From the NCBI RefSeq assembly GCF_040500475.1, contig NZ_CP159358.1:2666001-2730000 (forward strand): 64,000 bases of DNA. The letters run 5' to 3'. Below the pieces are notes generated by a model. The model saw only the letters and a program-made list of their open reading frames with translations, had not been told where the DNA came from and searched no databases. The stretch is from Bacillus sp. Bos-x628 (GTDB lineage: Bacteria > Bacillota > Bacilli > Bacillales > Bacillaceae). A program made the position numbers and the translations under genes. Each line of letters opens with the position of its first letter. Positions within the stretch are counted from its first letter, which is position 1. This document shows positions 8,843 through 16,233 of this stretch, in pieces.

Positions 8843-10233
8843 TGATGTCGTTCTTGTTTTATTTGCTCAAGCTCACTAACTGTGACAAGCTGATAGCCTT
8901 GTTTGGTCAGCTCATGAATGATTGACACTGCTGCAACGGCTGAAGTGTTATAAATATCATGCATTAATACCGTCCTGCCGTCAGCTGCATGTGAGAGGAC
9001 AAGCTTAGTGATTTGCTTGCTGCTGCGAATTTTCCAATCTTCAGGATCTACATCCCATAGGGAAACTTTCATATCTACAGCCTGATTGATTTGCTGATTG
9101 GTTCCTCCATATGGCGGTCTAAAGTGCGTAGGGGTATAACCACTGGCTTTCTCAATCAATTGTTGTGTGTCCTTCACTTGTTTGACCGCTTGTTTTAAAG
9201 GTAGCCTTGTCAATAAAGGATGGTTGTAAGAATGATTCCCTATCTCATTTCCCCCCTTTAAAATATGGCCAAGCATCTCTGGATAGTATTGCACCCTGCT
9301 ACCTAAAACAAAAAATGTGGCGTGTCCTTTGTTTTGTTTGAGGGCATGTAGGATTTTTGATGTGGTGGCTGGATTCGGCCCGTCATCAAATGTGAGTGCA
9401 ATGGTTTTTTTGTTCGGATCAAGCTTTGATTTCTGTGGCAGCTTGACGGCTTTTCTTATAGGATTCGGTTCTTTGATTTTATTCTCATTTTTGGTCTTAT
9501 TCATATATTCTGGCTTTAGTACATCTTTTAGCAGTGCTTTTTTAATCGCCAGCGTTTGCGGACCAAGATTCTCTGCGGCTACTTGAGAAGCTGGGAAATA
9601 AAACTCTATATATTTCTCTTTCAAGGCGAAATGACTGAAGTTTTGAGCGGTGGGGGCAGTCCCTTTCTGAAGGAGTTGTTTATCCTTAGATAAGTTCTTA
9701 TCCTTTTGAAGCTCTGCGTATGTAATATAGGATAATTTCTTTAAATAATCTGTTTTTGGCTGAAATAAATCCTTTGTGGCAAGAAAGGTCTTTTTCTGAA
9801 AATCAAAGTTGATCATGTCACTTCGAGTTGTCCCTTTTTGCTGACCTGTATATTCATATGTTGTAAAGTGAATGGCGACTGATTGCTTGGCATAATGCAC
9901 CAAGTCATAATCAATATTCAGTTCATAACGCTTGTCTTCATTCATGTCCTTTGCTTCACTAAATGTCGTTTTGAAACGGTCTAACGCTGTATTTTCATAA
10001 CTTTGAATCTTGTCATCTAGTTCTTTTTGATGAAAAAGGGGATAGTTAACTGCATATCTCATAAATTTCCCGTCATTTACGAGGGTGACGATTTCTATGT
10101 TTTTATAGTTGGTATCCTGCTTCACATTTTTCTTCTCTGTCCCGCTTGCTTGTTGATTTTGATAGAATCCAATTGTTCCAATCACTATAGCAAGCGCAAG
10201 TAGAATGATGCTCCATTTTCCTTTTGCTGACAC
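8824..10233 (-). CDS. pdaC: Membrane-anchored peptidoglycan N-deacetylase (PdaC type)
   Basis: Cell-wall enzyme removing acetyl groups from peptidoglycan sugars, which affects lysozyme resistance. The 469 residues have an N-terminal membrane anchor (about 8-24), a DUF4163/DUF3298-like extracellular region (about 45-240), and a NodB polysaccharide-deacetylase domain (about 275-460). The NodB catalytic and metal residues are seen in TFDDGP (Asp283-Asp284) and HSYNH (His334, His338), with RPPYGG further on. Architecture and length match B. subtilis PdaC (YjeA). The start is GTG 10233 downstream of GAGGAG. It stands alone, transcribed away from the iron transporter. Confidence 0.92.
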   Translation of the reverse strand: MSAKGKWSIILLALAIVIGTIGFYQNQQASGTEKKNVKQDTNYKNIEIVTLVNDGKFMRYAVNYPLFHQKELDDKIQSYENTALDRFKTTFSEAKDMNEDKRYELNIDYDLVHYAKQSVAIHFTTYEYTGQQKGTTRSDMINFDFQKKTFLATKDLFQPKTDYLKKLSYITYAELQKDKNLSKDKQLLQKGTAPTAQNFSHFALKEKYIEFYFPASQVAAENLGPQTLAIKKALLKDVLKPEYMNKTKNENKIKEPNPIRKAVKLPQKSKLDPNKKTIALTFDDGPNPATTSKILHALKQNKGHATFFVLGSRVQYYPEMLGHILKGGNEIGNHSYNHPLLTRLPLKQAVKQVKDTQQLIEKASGYTPTHFRPPYGGTNQQINQAVDMKVSLWDVDPEDWKIRSSKQITKLVLSHAADGRTVLMHDIYNTSAVAAVSIIHELTKQGYQLVTVSELEQIKQERHQHPPVH

Positions 10234-10491
10234 AACATTCAGTTCTCCTCTCGTGACGGGTTATTTTTTATCGGTTTGTCATTCGTTTGTAATGTTTTTA
10301 TAACATTTGACTTATGTTTGTAATTTTAGGTGATATTCATGCGGAATGTCAACTATTTTCCTATTAAATTATGATAAAAATGATGGGTATTTTTGGTAGA
10401 AAACAATGAGATACGATCGTTTATATACATTGAATAATTAAAAAATAGGCCTTACATTGATTTTTCTGAGGCTGGCGGCTATAATTTTGAT
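10234..10491. other. AT-rich divergent intergenic region
   Basis: About 300 AT-rich bases separate the start of pdaC from the iron transporter. Apart from the Fur box at its right end I see no gene or structured element. Promoters for both directions must be here, but no clear -35/-10 pair stands out. Confidence 0.5.
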
Positions 10492-10510
10492 GATTATGAT
10501 TCTCATTTTC
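10492..10510 (+). promoter_or_regulatory. Fur box of the iron-uptake operon
   Basis: GATTATGATTCTCATTTTC agrees with the 19-base Fur consensus at 15 positions. It lies 26 bases before the first permease gene, so iron-replete repression of the operon is expected. Confidence 0.85.
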
Positions 10511-10535
10511 AAATTGATTTTTATTGTAGAAAAGG

Positions 10536-11576
10536 ATGACACCGGTTTTGCAGGATAAGCGCACACATCAACAAAAACAATCATCACGTATGCTATTGTT
10601 AATGCTATTTTTCTTTGCAGTCATTGGTTTGATGACAGCCATGTTTTTTGCTGTTTCATACGGAGCAAAGGCATTATCTCTGCAAACGGTATGGATGGCT
10701 GTGTTCGATTATCAATCCAATGTGACGGAACAGCAGATCATCCATGAATTAAGGTTGCCACGTGTACTAGGTGCAGCTCTTGTAGGTGCGGCCTTTGCTG
10801 TTGCAGGTGCTTTAATGCAAGGAATCACAAGAAACCCGCTTGCGGATGCAGGAATATTAGGAATTAATGGCGGGGCGATGTTTGTCGTTGCTCTCTGCTT
10901 TGCCTTTTTTCCCGGATTGCCTTATTCAGCGTTAATGTTTTTTTCCTTTATAGGTGCTGTGATGAGTACGTTGCTTATATTCGCTATTGGGGTAGCTGGC
11001 GGTGCGTTGACACCGCTACGGCTGACGGTAGCAGGAGCTGTTGTTGCGGCATTGCTCCATGCGCTCAGCTCTGGGATCGCCATTTATTTTGACCTGAGTC
11101 AGGATCTCGCCTTTTGGTATGCTGGCGGTGTGGCTGGCGTGAAATGGGCACAACTGAAGGTACTTGCTCCGGTGATTTTCAGTGTGATTGTCTTGGCAAC
11201 CTTATTAGGTCGTTCTTTATCTTTACTTTCTCTCGGTGAAGATGTAGCGGCGAATTTAGGCGTGAAAACAAGGCAAGTACGAATACTAGGGATGGTAGCT
11301 GCTGTCTTATTAGCAGGGGTTTCTGTATCAGCAGTTGGGTCCATTGGGTTTGTTGGTCTTGTCATCCCGCATATTGCACGCAAACTTGTCGGAGTGAACT
11401 ATTTATTCGTTATCCCAATGTCAGCGAATTTAGGCGCTATGCTGCTTGTCTTCGCTGATCTTGCCAGCCGAACAGTCAATCCGCCAAGAGAGCTTGCCAT
11501 TGGAGTGATGGTAGCACTTGTCGGTGTTCCTTTCTTCTTATATCTTGCTAGGAAAGAAGGGAGGAACCTGTCATGA
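10536..11576 (+). CDS. FecCD-type siderophore ABC transporter permease, subunit 1
   Basis: Inner-membrane permease of an Fe3+-siderophore importer. The 346 residues are strongly hydrophobic with about nine to ten membrane segments. Family signatures include GAALVGAAFAVAGALMQGIT, RNPLADAGILGINGGA and GFVGLVIPHIARKLVG, the last in the region that couples to the ATPase. It resembles the YfiZ/FeuB group. The start is uncertain: ATG 10536 has AAAGG directly against it, and a TTG at 10549 is out of frame. It overlaps the next permease gene by four bases (ATGA). No ATPase gene lies in the cluster, so a shared ATPase such as FhuC/YusV-type is likely (inference). Confidence 0.93.
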   Translation: MTPVLQDKRTHQQKQSSRMLLLMLFFFAVIGLMTAMFFAVSYGAKALSLQTVWMAVFDYQSNVTEQQIIHELRLPRVLGAALVGAAFAVAGALMQGITRNPLADAGILGINGGAMFVVALCFAFFPGLPYSALMFFSFIGAVMSTLLIFAIGVAGGALTPLRLTVAGAVVAALLHALSSGIAIYFDLSQDLAFWYAGGVAGVKWAQLKVLAPVIFSVIVLATLLGRSLSLLSLGEDVAANLGVKTRQVRILGMVAAVLLAGVSVSAVGSIGFVGLVIPHIARKLVGVNYLFVIPMSANLGAMLLVFADLASRTVNPPRELAIGVMVALVGVPFFLYLARKEGRNLS

Positions 11577-12574
11577 AAGAGAAAAAGCGTGCTCTTGTCG
11601 TGACAGTCGTCTTGCTTTGTCTAAGTGTATCTGTGGTGCTGTATAGTTTAAATACTGGTACCTTGAAACTTAGCCCAATCGTTGTTTTCAACACCTTATT
11701 TGGATTCGGAGACTTCCAAAGTGAGACGGTGTTGTTCGACTATCGTCTGCCGCGTATTGTCGTGACGATCCTAGCGGGTATTGGTTTAGGGATCGCCGGT
11801 GGAATATTGCAAAGTTTATCGTGCAATCCGTTGGCTGATCCAGGAATTATTGGGTTAAATGCAGGTGCAGCATTTGGCTTAATCATGTTTGTCACATATT
11901 TCCACGTGCTAGAAGGAAATCCATCTCTTTTGATCCCGCTTTTTACCTTTGGCGGGGGTCTGCTTGCGGCTGCAGTCATTGTTCTGCTTGCTTATGACCG
12001 GTATGAAGGGCTTGTCCCAATACGTCTCATACTAGTAGGAATTGCAGTCGCTGCAGGGTTTAGCGCATTGACTTTATATTTATCATTGAAGCTGGATGAA
12101 GATACATACACATTTGCTTCAAGGTGGCTTGTTGGAAACGTATGGGGGAGAGATTGGATTCATGTCTTGGCGCTTTTACCATGGATTGTGTGTCTTGTCC
12201 CATTGACCCTTTGGCAGTCTAGCACGCTCAATGCATTGACATTAGGTGATGCTGTTGCCTCAAGTGTAGGTGTCCGTGTACAGCGTCAGCGGCTCTTTTT
12301 GCTTGCTCTAGCTGTCGGTTTAGCCAGTGCAAGTGTTTCAATGACAGGTGGAATCGGTTTTATTGGTCTTGTTGCGCCTCATTTGGCGAGACGGCTTGTC
12401 GGTTCATTACATCAACATTTTTTACCTGTCAGCGGACTTCTTGGCTTGTTGATTTTAGTAAGTGCCGATACAATCGGACGTTCAGTATTTGAACCAAATG
12501 CCATACCTGCCGGCGTTGTTGTGGCATTTATCGGTGCACCCTATTTTCTCTATTTACTCACAAAAACGAAATAA
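11573..12574 (+). CDS. FecCD-type siderophore ABC transporter permease, subunit 2
   Basis: Second permease that would pair with the upstream subunit. The 333 residues carry RLPRIVVTILAGIGLGIAGG, NPLADPGIIGLNAGA and GFIGLVAPHLARRLVG, matching the FecCD family (YfhA/FeuC-like). It starts with ATG 11573 overlapping the previous stop, with GGGAGGA just upstream, so translation is coupled. Twenty bases separate it from the binding protein. Confidence 0.93.
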   Translation: MKEKKRALVVTVVLLCLSVSVVLYSLNTGTLKLSPIVVFNTLFGFGDFQSETVLFDYRLPRIVVTILAGIGLGIAGGILQSLSCNPLADPGIIGLNAGAAFGLIMFVTYFHVLEGNPSLLIPLFTFGGGLLAAAVIVLLAYDRYEGLVPIRLILVGIAVAAGFSALTLYLSLKLDEDTYTFASRWLVGNVWGRDWIHVLALLPWIVCLVPLTLWQSSTLNALTLGDAVASSVGVRVQRQRLFLLALAVGLASASVSMTGGIGFIGLVAPHLARRLVGSLHQHFLPVSGLLGLLILVSADTIGRSVFEPNAIPAGVVVAFIGAPYFLYLLTKTK

Positions 12575-12594
12575 AGATGAAAGAGGAACCCATC

Positions 12595-13491
12595 ATGAAA
12601 AAATTACTCATTCTTGGTTTCACAATCTGTTTCTTGGTTCTTGCCGCTTGTGGTCATCAGGAAACAAAGAACTCCGCGAATCAAAACAATAACGGAACAC
12701 CTAAGATTGCTTCCTTATCTATTCATTTAACGAATGATCTATTAGCACTCGGCATCAAACCTGCTGGTTCTGTTGTAGGGGGAGATTTAAAGGACTTCCT
12801 TCCACATGCGAAAAAGCAACTGAAAAATACGAAAAAATTAGGCATTGCAGCAGACCCAGATATGGAGTCTCTTCTTGCTTTAGATCCAGATGTGATTTAT
12901 GTGGATGAAGAACTGGCTGGACAAGACCTGTCGAAATACAAAAAAATTGCTAAAACAGAAGTTTTCAATTTAAATGAAGGCACTTGGCGTGATCATTTAA
13001 AAAAGATCGCAAAACTAGTGAATAAAGAAAAAGAAGCCGATCAATATATCAAGGATTATGACAATGAAGCGAAAGAAGTGAAATCGCTTATACAAAACAA
13101 AATTGGCAACGGAAAAGTGATGGCCATCCGCGTTACTGCAAAGGAACTTCGTGTATTTAGTATGAAGCGTCCGATGGGCCCTATTTTATACGAGGATTTA
13201 GGTCTTACACCTGCAGAAGGTGTGAAGAAGCTTGACAGCAAGCGTCCGTTTGAAGTCATCTCACAAGAGGTTCTTCCTGATTTTGATGCAGATGCCATTT
13301 TTGTGGTCGTCAACCGAGATGACAAAGCGCAGCAAGCATTCAAGCAATTAGAGCAGACGCCGATTTGGAAAGGTTTAAAAGCCGTTAAGAAAAACCAAGT
13401 ATACACGATTGCCGATCAGCCATGGCTCGATTACTCAGCCTTAGGTAATAAAATGGCTTTGGATGAAGCAAAAGAGATGTTTTCTAAATAA
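12595..13491 (+). CDS. Iron-siderophore-binding lipoprotein of the ABC importer
   Basis: Extracytoplasmic substrate-binding protein of the cobalamin/Fe3+-siderophore family, tethered by lipid. The 298 residues begin with a lipoprotein signal whose lipobox LAAC puts the modified cysteine at residue 19. A periplasmic-binding-protein fold follows (ALGIKPAGSV, LLALDPDVIYVD). ATG 12595 lies eight bases after GAGGA; the in-frame ATG 12577 is less well placed. The gene comes last in the operon, after the permeases, whereas B. subtilis siderophore operons often put it first. The ligand cannot be named. Confidence 0.92.
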   Translation: MKKLLILGFTICFLVLAACGHQETKNSANQNNNGTPKIASLSIHLTNDLLALGIKPAGSVVGGDLKDFLPHAKKQLKNTKKLGIAADPDMESLLALDPDVIYVDEELAGQDLSKYKKIAKTEVFNLNEGTWRDHLKKIAKLVNKEKEADQYIKDYDNEAKEVKSLIQNKIGNGKVMAIRVTAKELRVFSMKRPMGPILYEDLGLTPAEGVKKLDSKRPFEVISQEVLPDFDADAIFVVVNRDDKAQQAFKQLEQTPIWKGLKAVKKNQVYTIADQPWLDYSALGNKMALDEAKEMFSK

Positions 13492-13503
13492 TGACAGTAT
13501 AAA

Positions 13504-13540
13504 GGCATCATTCCACACATAGGAATGATGTCTCTTTTTT
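13504..13540 (+). terminator. Terminator of the iron-uptake operon
   Basis: GGCATCATTCC and GGAATGATGTC form the stem, followed by TCTTTTTTT. Confidence 0.88.
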
Positions 13541-13631
13541 TAATTCTTTCTTCTATTCATTTGTGTCTTGCATACATATGAGAGAGAACGAGCAGTTGCC
13601 GCCCGCATGTAGGGGAAAGGGAGGGATACAG

Positions 13632-13856
13632 TTGAAGGTTGAAAAAATTAGTGCAGGTACCATTACACGGCTTGTATTGCTTTTGTTGGCATTGGTCAAC
13701 AGTGCGCTAACCGCTGTGGGGAAAAGCCCAATTCCAATTGATGAAGAAGGCGTTCAGCAATTCATTACGCTAGCTTTTCTCGCGATTACATCACTTTGGG
13801 CCTATTGGAAAAACAATGATATTTCAAAAAAAGCACGGACAAAGACAGAAGAATAA
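13632..13856 (+). CDS. Orphan phage-type holin (SPP1/XhlB family)
   Basis: Small membrane protein of 74 residues resembling the SPP1-family holins XhlB and BhlB: N-terminal ISAGTITRLVLLLLALVN, then GKSPIPIDEE, a second membrane segment, WKNNDISKK and a charged tail. Holins make the membrane lesion that lets an endolysin reach the wall. TTG 13632 is chosen because GGGAAAGGGAGGG lies just upstream; the frame extends to 13563 without support. No endolysin or other phage gene is nearby, so it is a prophage remnant or a domesticated holin. It has its own terminator. Confidence 0.8.
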   Translation: MKVEKISAGTITRLVLLLLALVNSALTAVGKSPIPIDEEGVQQFITLAFLAITSLWAYWKNNDISKKARTKTEE

Positions 13857-13865
13857 GAGAAAAGC

Positions 13866-13899
13866 AGAGCCTTTTTATCTCAAAAAGGCTCTCTTTCTT
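13866..13899 (+). terminator. Terminator of the holin gene
   Basis: AGAGCCTTTTT and AAAAAGGCTCT form an 11-bp stem with a 5-base loop, followed by CTTTCTTC. It may also serve slrR from the other side. Confidence 0.75.
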
Positions 13900-13940
13900 C
13901 GAGCAGTCAGTTGACTGTTCTCCCCGCAAAATCATGCTAT

Positions 13941-14405
13941 CTATAAAGGCTTACCCATGCTGGTGAGAAAAGCTTTTACTTCCTCAATGGTTAATCCAAT
14001 GGCCTTTGCTTCACTCATGAGACGTTTCCACTCCGCAATATTAGAATCGGTTAGCTTTCTATGTGTGACATGTAACGTCTTTGTTTCCTGCTCCTTTCGA
14101 AATGTTTGCAGCAGCTTATACAGCTCTTCCTTTGGCATACCGGACTGGACGGCATTGACAAGATGCTCCCGCCATTTCTGCTCCCCCTCAGATTGATGAA
14201 ACATGATCGTTTCTGCATCAAGCAGCTCTTGCAAATCAATTTCCAGTGAAGAGGATACTTTCTTTAAAAACTGGACAGATGGGTTCTGGTGGACACCACG
14301 CTCAATTTTACTCAAATATGACTTAGAGACTTGGGCATCTTCGGCCAGTTGATGAATGGAGTATCCTTTTCTCTTTCGGTAAATACGTATCACCTTTCCT
14401 ATCAT
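13941..14405 (-). CDS. slrR: SlrR, SinR-like biofilm/motility switch regulator
   Basis: DNA-binding regulator that forms heterocomplexes with SinR, represses motility and autolysin genes and holds cells in the chaining state. The 154 residues start MIGKVIRIYRKRKGYSIHQL, with an XRE helix-turn-helix (about 5-60, SKSYLSKIERGVHQNPS). A SinR-type C-terminal oligomerisation domain follows, including SNIAEWKRLMSEAKAIGLT. ATG 14405 follows GGGAG at long spacing; an upstream frame to 14507 adds unrelated sequence. It is divergent from epsA as in B. subtilis, and SinR-type sites fill the gap. Confidence 0.95.
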   Translation of the reverse strand: MIGKVIRIYRKRKGYSIHQLAEDAQVSKSYLSKIERGVHQNPSVQFLKKVSSSLEIDLQELLDAETIMFHQSEGEQKWREHLVNAVQSGMPKEELYKLLQTFRKEQETKTLHVTHRKLTDSNIAEWKRLMSEAKAIGLTIEEVKAFLTSMGKPL

Positions 14406-14474
14406 TCTATCTATGATCTCCCTTCTCCCCGCAAAAAGTTCTATGACCTTTTTGTTCATTATAAGGAATAAAAT

Positions 14475-14552
14475 GTTCTTTATAAAATTCAAAAACGTAA
14501 GAAACAAGAAGTAAACAAAAGAAAACGAACGATTTTGTTCGTTAAAAAGAAC
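14475..14552. promoter_or_regulatory. SinR/SlrR operator cluster between slrR and epsA
   Basis: Several copies of the SinR core GTTCTYT occur: GTTCTTT at 14475-14481 and its reverse complement AAAGAAC at 14546-14552. AACGAAC (14524-14530) and GTTCGTT (14537-14543) form an inverted repeat with a 6-base centre. GTTCGTT followed by AAAGAAC makes a second, nearly palindromic pair. This is the expected place for repression of both slrR and eps. A TATAAT at 14596-14601 may be the epsA -10, but no clear -35 is visible. Confidence 0.75.
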
Positions 14553-14661
14553 TATAAGACCTATTATGACATTTTTCTTTGCGGGTAATATCTTTTATAA
14601 TCCAATCATTAACAAAAAGAAACCATATATAACCTTTTATGATGAAATTGGGAGGGTATCT

Positions 14662-15393
14662 ATGAATGAGAATATAGGCTTTAAGCATCTGTTTTCTGTC
14701 GTCAAAGAGAAAATGGCCCTTCTGATCCTGATTGTCTTGATCGTAACAGGCATTTCAGCCTACTATCAGTTTTATGTCTTGACTCCTGTATATCAGGCGA
14801 TCACTCAAGTTCTTGTTCATAACAGGAGCAATGATGCACAAACGAATTTAAACGATATTCAGATGGACCTTCAATATACACGTACATTTCAAGTACTGCT
14901 TAAAAGTCCGATTGTCATTGAAAAAGTAAAAGAAAAACTCAATCTCACAGAATCTACTGAAGGATTAAAACACAAAATTGCCACAAGTACAGAAAATGAG
15001 TCAGAGGTCATAAATATTTCTGTACAAGATGAAGACCCCGAGCAGGCAGTTGCGATCGCCAATACGGCGACAGAAGTACTACAAGATGAAATCAAGGAAA
15101 CAATGAATATGGATCGCATTCATGTTTTGTCCAAAGCCAAAATGTCAAATACTAGCCTTGTTAATTCAAGGAAATTCGTTCATATCGTTCTGGCACTAGG
15201 TGCCTCCTTATTAGGAGGAATCACACTCATTTTCTTAATGAATTTACTCGATGATACTGTAAAACGAACACATCAAATAAGAGAAGAGATTGGATTGCTG
15301 ATGCTCGGAAGTGTCTATCAAATGCAAGCAGACAGGCAGGCAAAAAAAGACAAGCGGTCCGTTATAACGGGAGGACATAACATTGATCTTTAA
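14662..15393 (+). CDS. epsA: EpsA, Wzz-like activator/chain-length regulator of exopolysaccharide synthesis
   Basis: Membrane protein that activates the EpsB tyrosine kinase and helps control polysaccharide assembly. The 243 residues show two membrane segments (about 18-38 and 175-195) flanking an extracellular Wzz domain, with a short cytoplasmic C-terminal tail. ATG 14662 follows GGGAGGG; the N-terminus [17 protein letters not shown] resembles B. subtilis EpsA. First gene of the eps operon; it overlaps epsB by 11 bases. Confidence 0.95.
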   Translation: MNENIGFKHLFSVVKEKMALLILIVLIVTGISAYYQFYVLTPVYQAITQVLVHNRSNDAQTNLNDIQMDLQYTRTFQVLLKSPIVIEKVKEKLNLTESTEGLKHKIATSTENESEVINISVQDEDPEQAVAIANTATEVLQDEIKETMNMDRIHVLSKAKMSNTSLVNSRKFVHIVLALGASLLGGITLIFLMNLLDDTVKRTHQIREEIGLLMLGSVYQMQADRQAKKDKRSVITGGHNIDL

Positions 15394-16066
15394 GAGGAAG
15401 AAACGAGAAAAACGAGATTTATCATGTATTTCTGTACTGAATCCTCATTCTGTCATTGCAGAACAATTTCGCACGATACGAACCAATATCGAATTCACAT
15501 CCATCCAAACAAGATTGAAGTCGATATTGGTGACATCCTCATTACCGAAAGAAGGGAAATCGTTTACGGCTGCGAATTTAGCAGCTGTTTTTGCACAGCA
15601 GAAAAAGCGGGTTCTGCTGATGGATGCTGATTTACGAAAGCCAACGGTCCATGAATATTTTGACCTGAGCCATCACACTGGTTTGACTAATGTGCTATTA
15701 CATAACTGTAGCTTGGAGGAAGCCATTTTACCTACAACGATTGAACATTTGGCGCTGCTTCCTAGCGGGATCATTCCGCCGAATCCCGCTGAGCTTCTAT
15801 CATCTTCTGTGATGAAGCAGTTATTTTATGAAATAGAACAGCAATATGACATGGTAATTGTTGATTCAGCGCCGCTTTTGCCCGTCGCCGATGCAAAAAT
15901 ATTGGCGAATCGTACGGATGGTATCATTCTTGTTGTATTAAGTGGAAAAACAAAGATCGCCGCAGTGAAAAAGTCAAAAGAAGTGTTAAAAGGAACGACA
16001 GGCAAGCTGCTCGGGGCTATGCTAAATGGGAAAAAAGAGAAAAAAAGCAGGCTGTATATGTATTAA
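15383..16066 (+). CDS. epsB: EpsB, bacterial tyrosine kinase of exopolysaccharide synthesis
   Basis: Cytoplasmic BY-kinase acting with EpsA. The 227 residues contain Walker [10 protein letters not shown], the Walker A' motif [10 protein letters not shown] and a Walker B-like MVIVDSAP. The C-terminus is tyrosine-bearing (SRLYMY), the usual autophosphorylation cluster, though short. The start is TTG 15383, eight bases after GGGAGG and inside the end of epsA, which implies coupled translation. The EAR antitermination element follows before epsC. Confidence 0.95.
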   Translation: MIFKRKKREKRDLSCISVLNPHSVIAEQFRTIRTNIEFTSIQTRLKSILVTSSLPKEGKSFTAANLAAVFAQQKKRVLLMDADLRKPTVHEYFDLSHHTGLTNVLLHNCSLEEAILPTTIEHLALLPSGIIPPNPAELLSSSVMKQLFYEIEQQYDMVIVDSAPLLPVADAKILANRTDGIILVVLSGKTKIAAVKKSKEVLKGTTGKLLGAMLNGKKEKKSRLYMY

Positions 16067-16074
16067 GAAGATCG

Positions 16075-16205
16075 AAAGGTGATGTCTCCTTATCTCTAAC
16101 AACGGAGGTACTCGATCCTGCTGTGGGCATATGATATGCCTTAGACGCTCGTCGTCAAAGGCGGGATGTGAGGAAGGGTTTGATGCCCATTTTGAGTAAG
16201 CATTC
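16075..16205 (+). ncRNA. EAR (eps-associated RNA) processive antitermination element
   Basis: The roughly 150 bases between epsB and epsC hold no ORF but are rich in paired segments, for example GCATATGATATGC and CTCGTCGTCAAAGGCGGGATG. In B. subtilis exactly this gap encodes the EAR element (Rfam epsC RNA), which lets polymerase read through terminators in the long eps operon. Assignment rests on position, size and general resemblance; the full secondary structure was not modelled. Confidence 0.8.
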
Positions 16206-16233
16206 GTGATGTTGAAAAAGGGGGAGGAACGTT

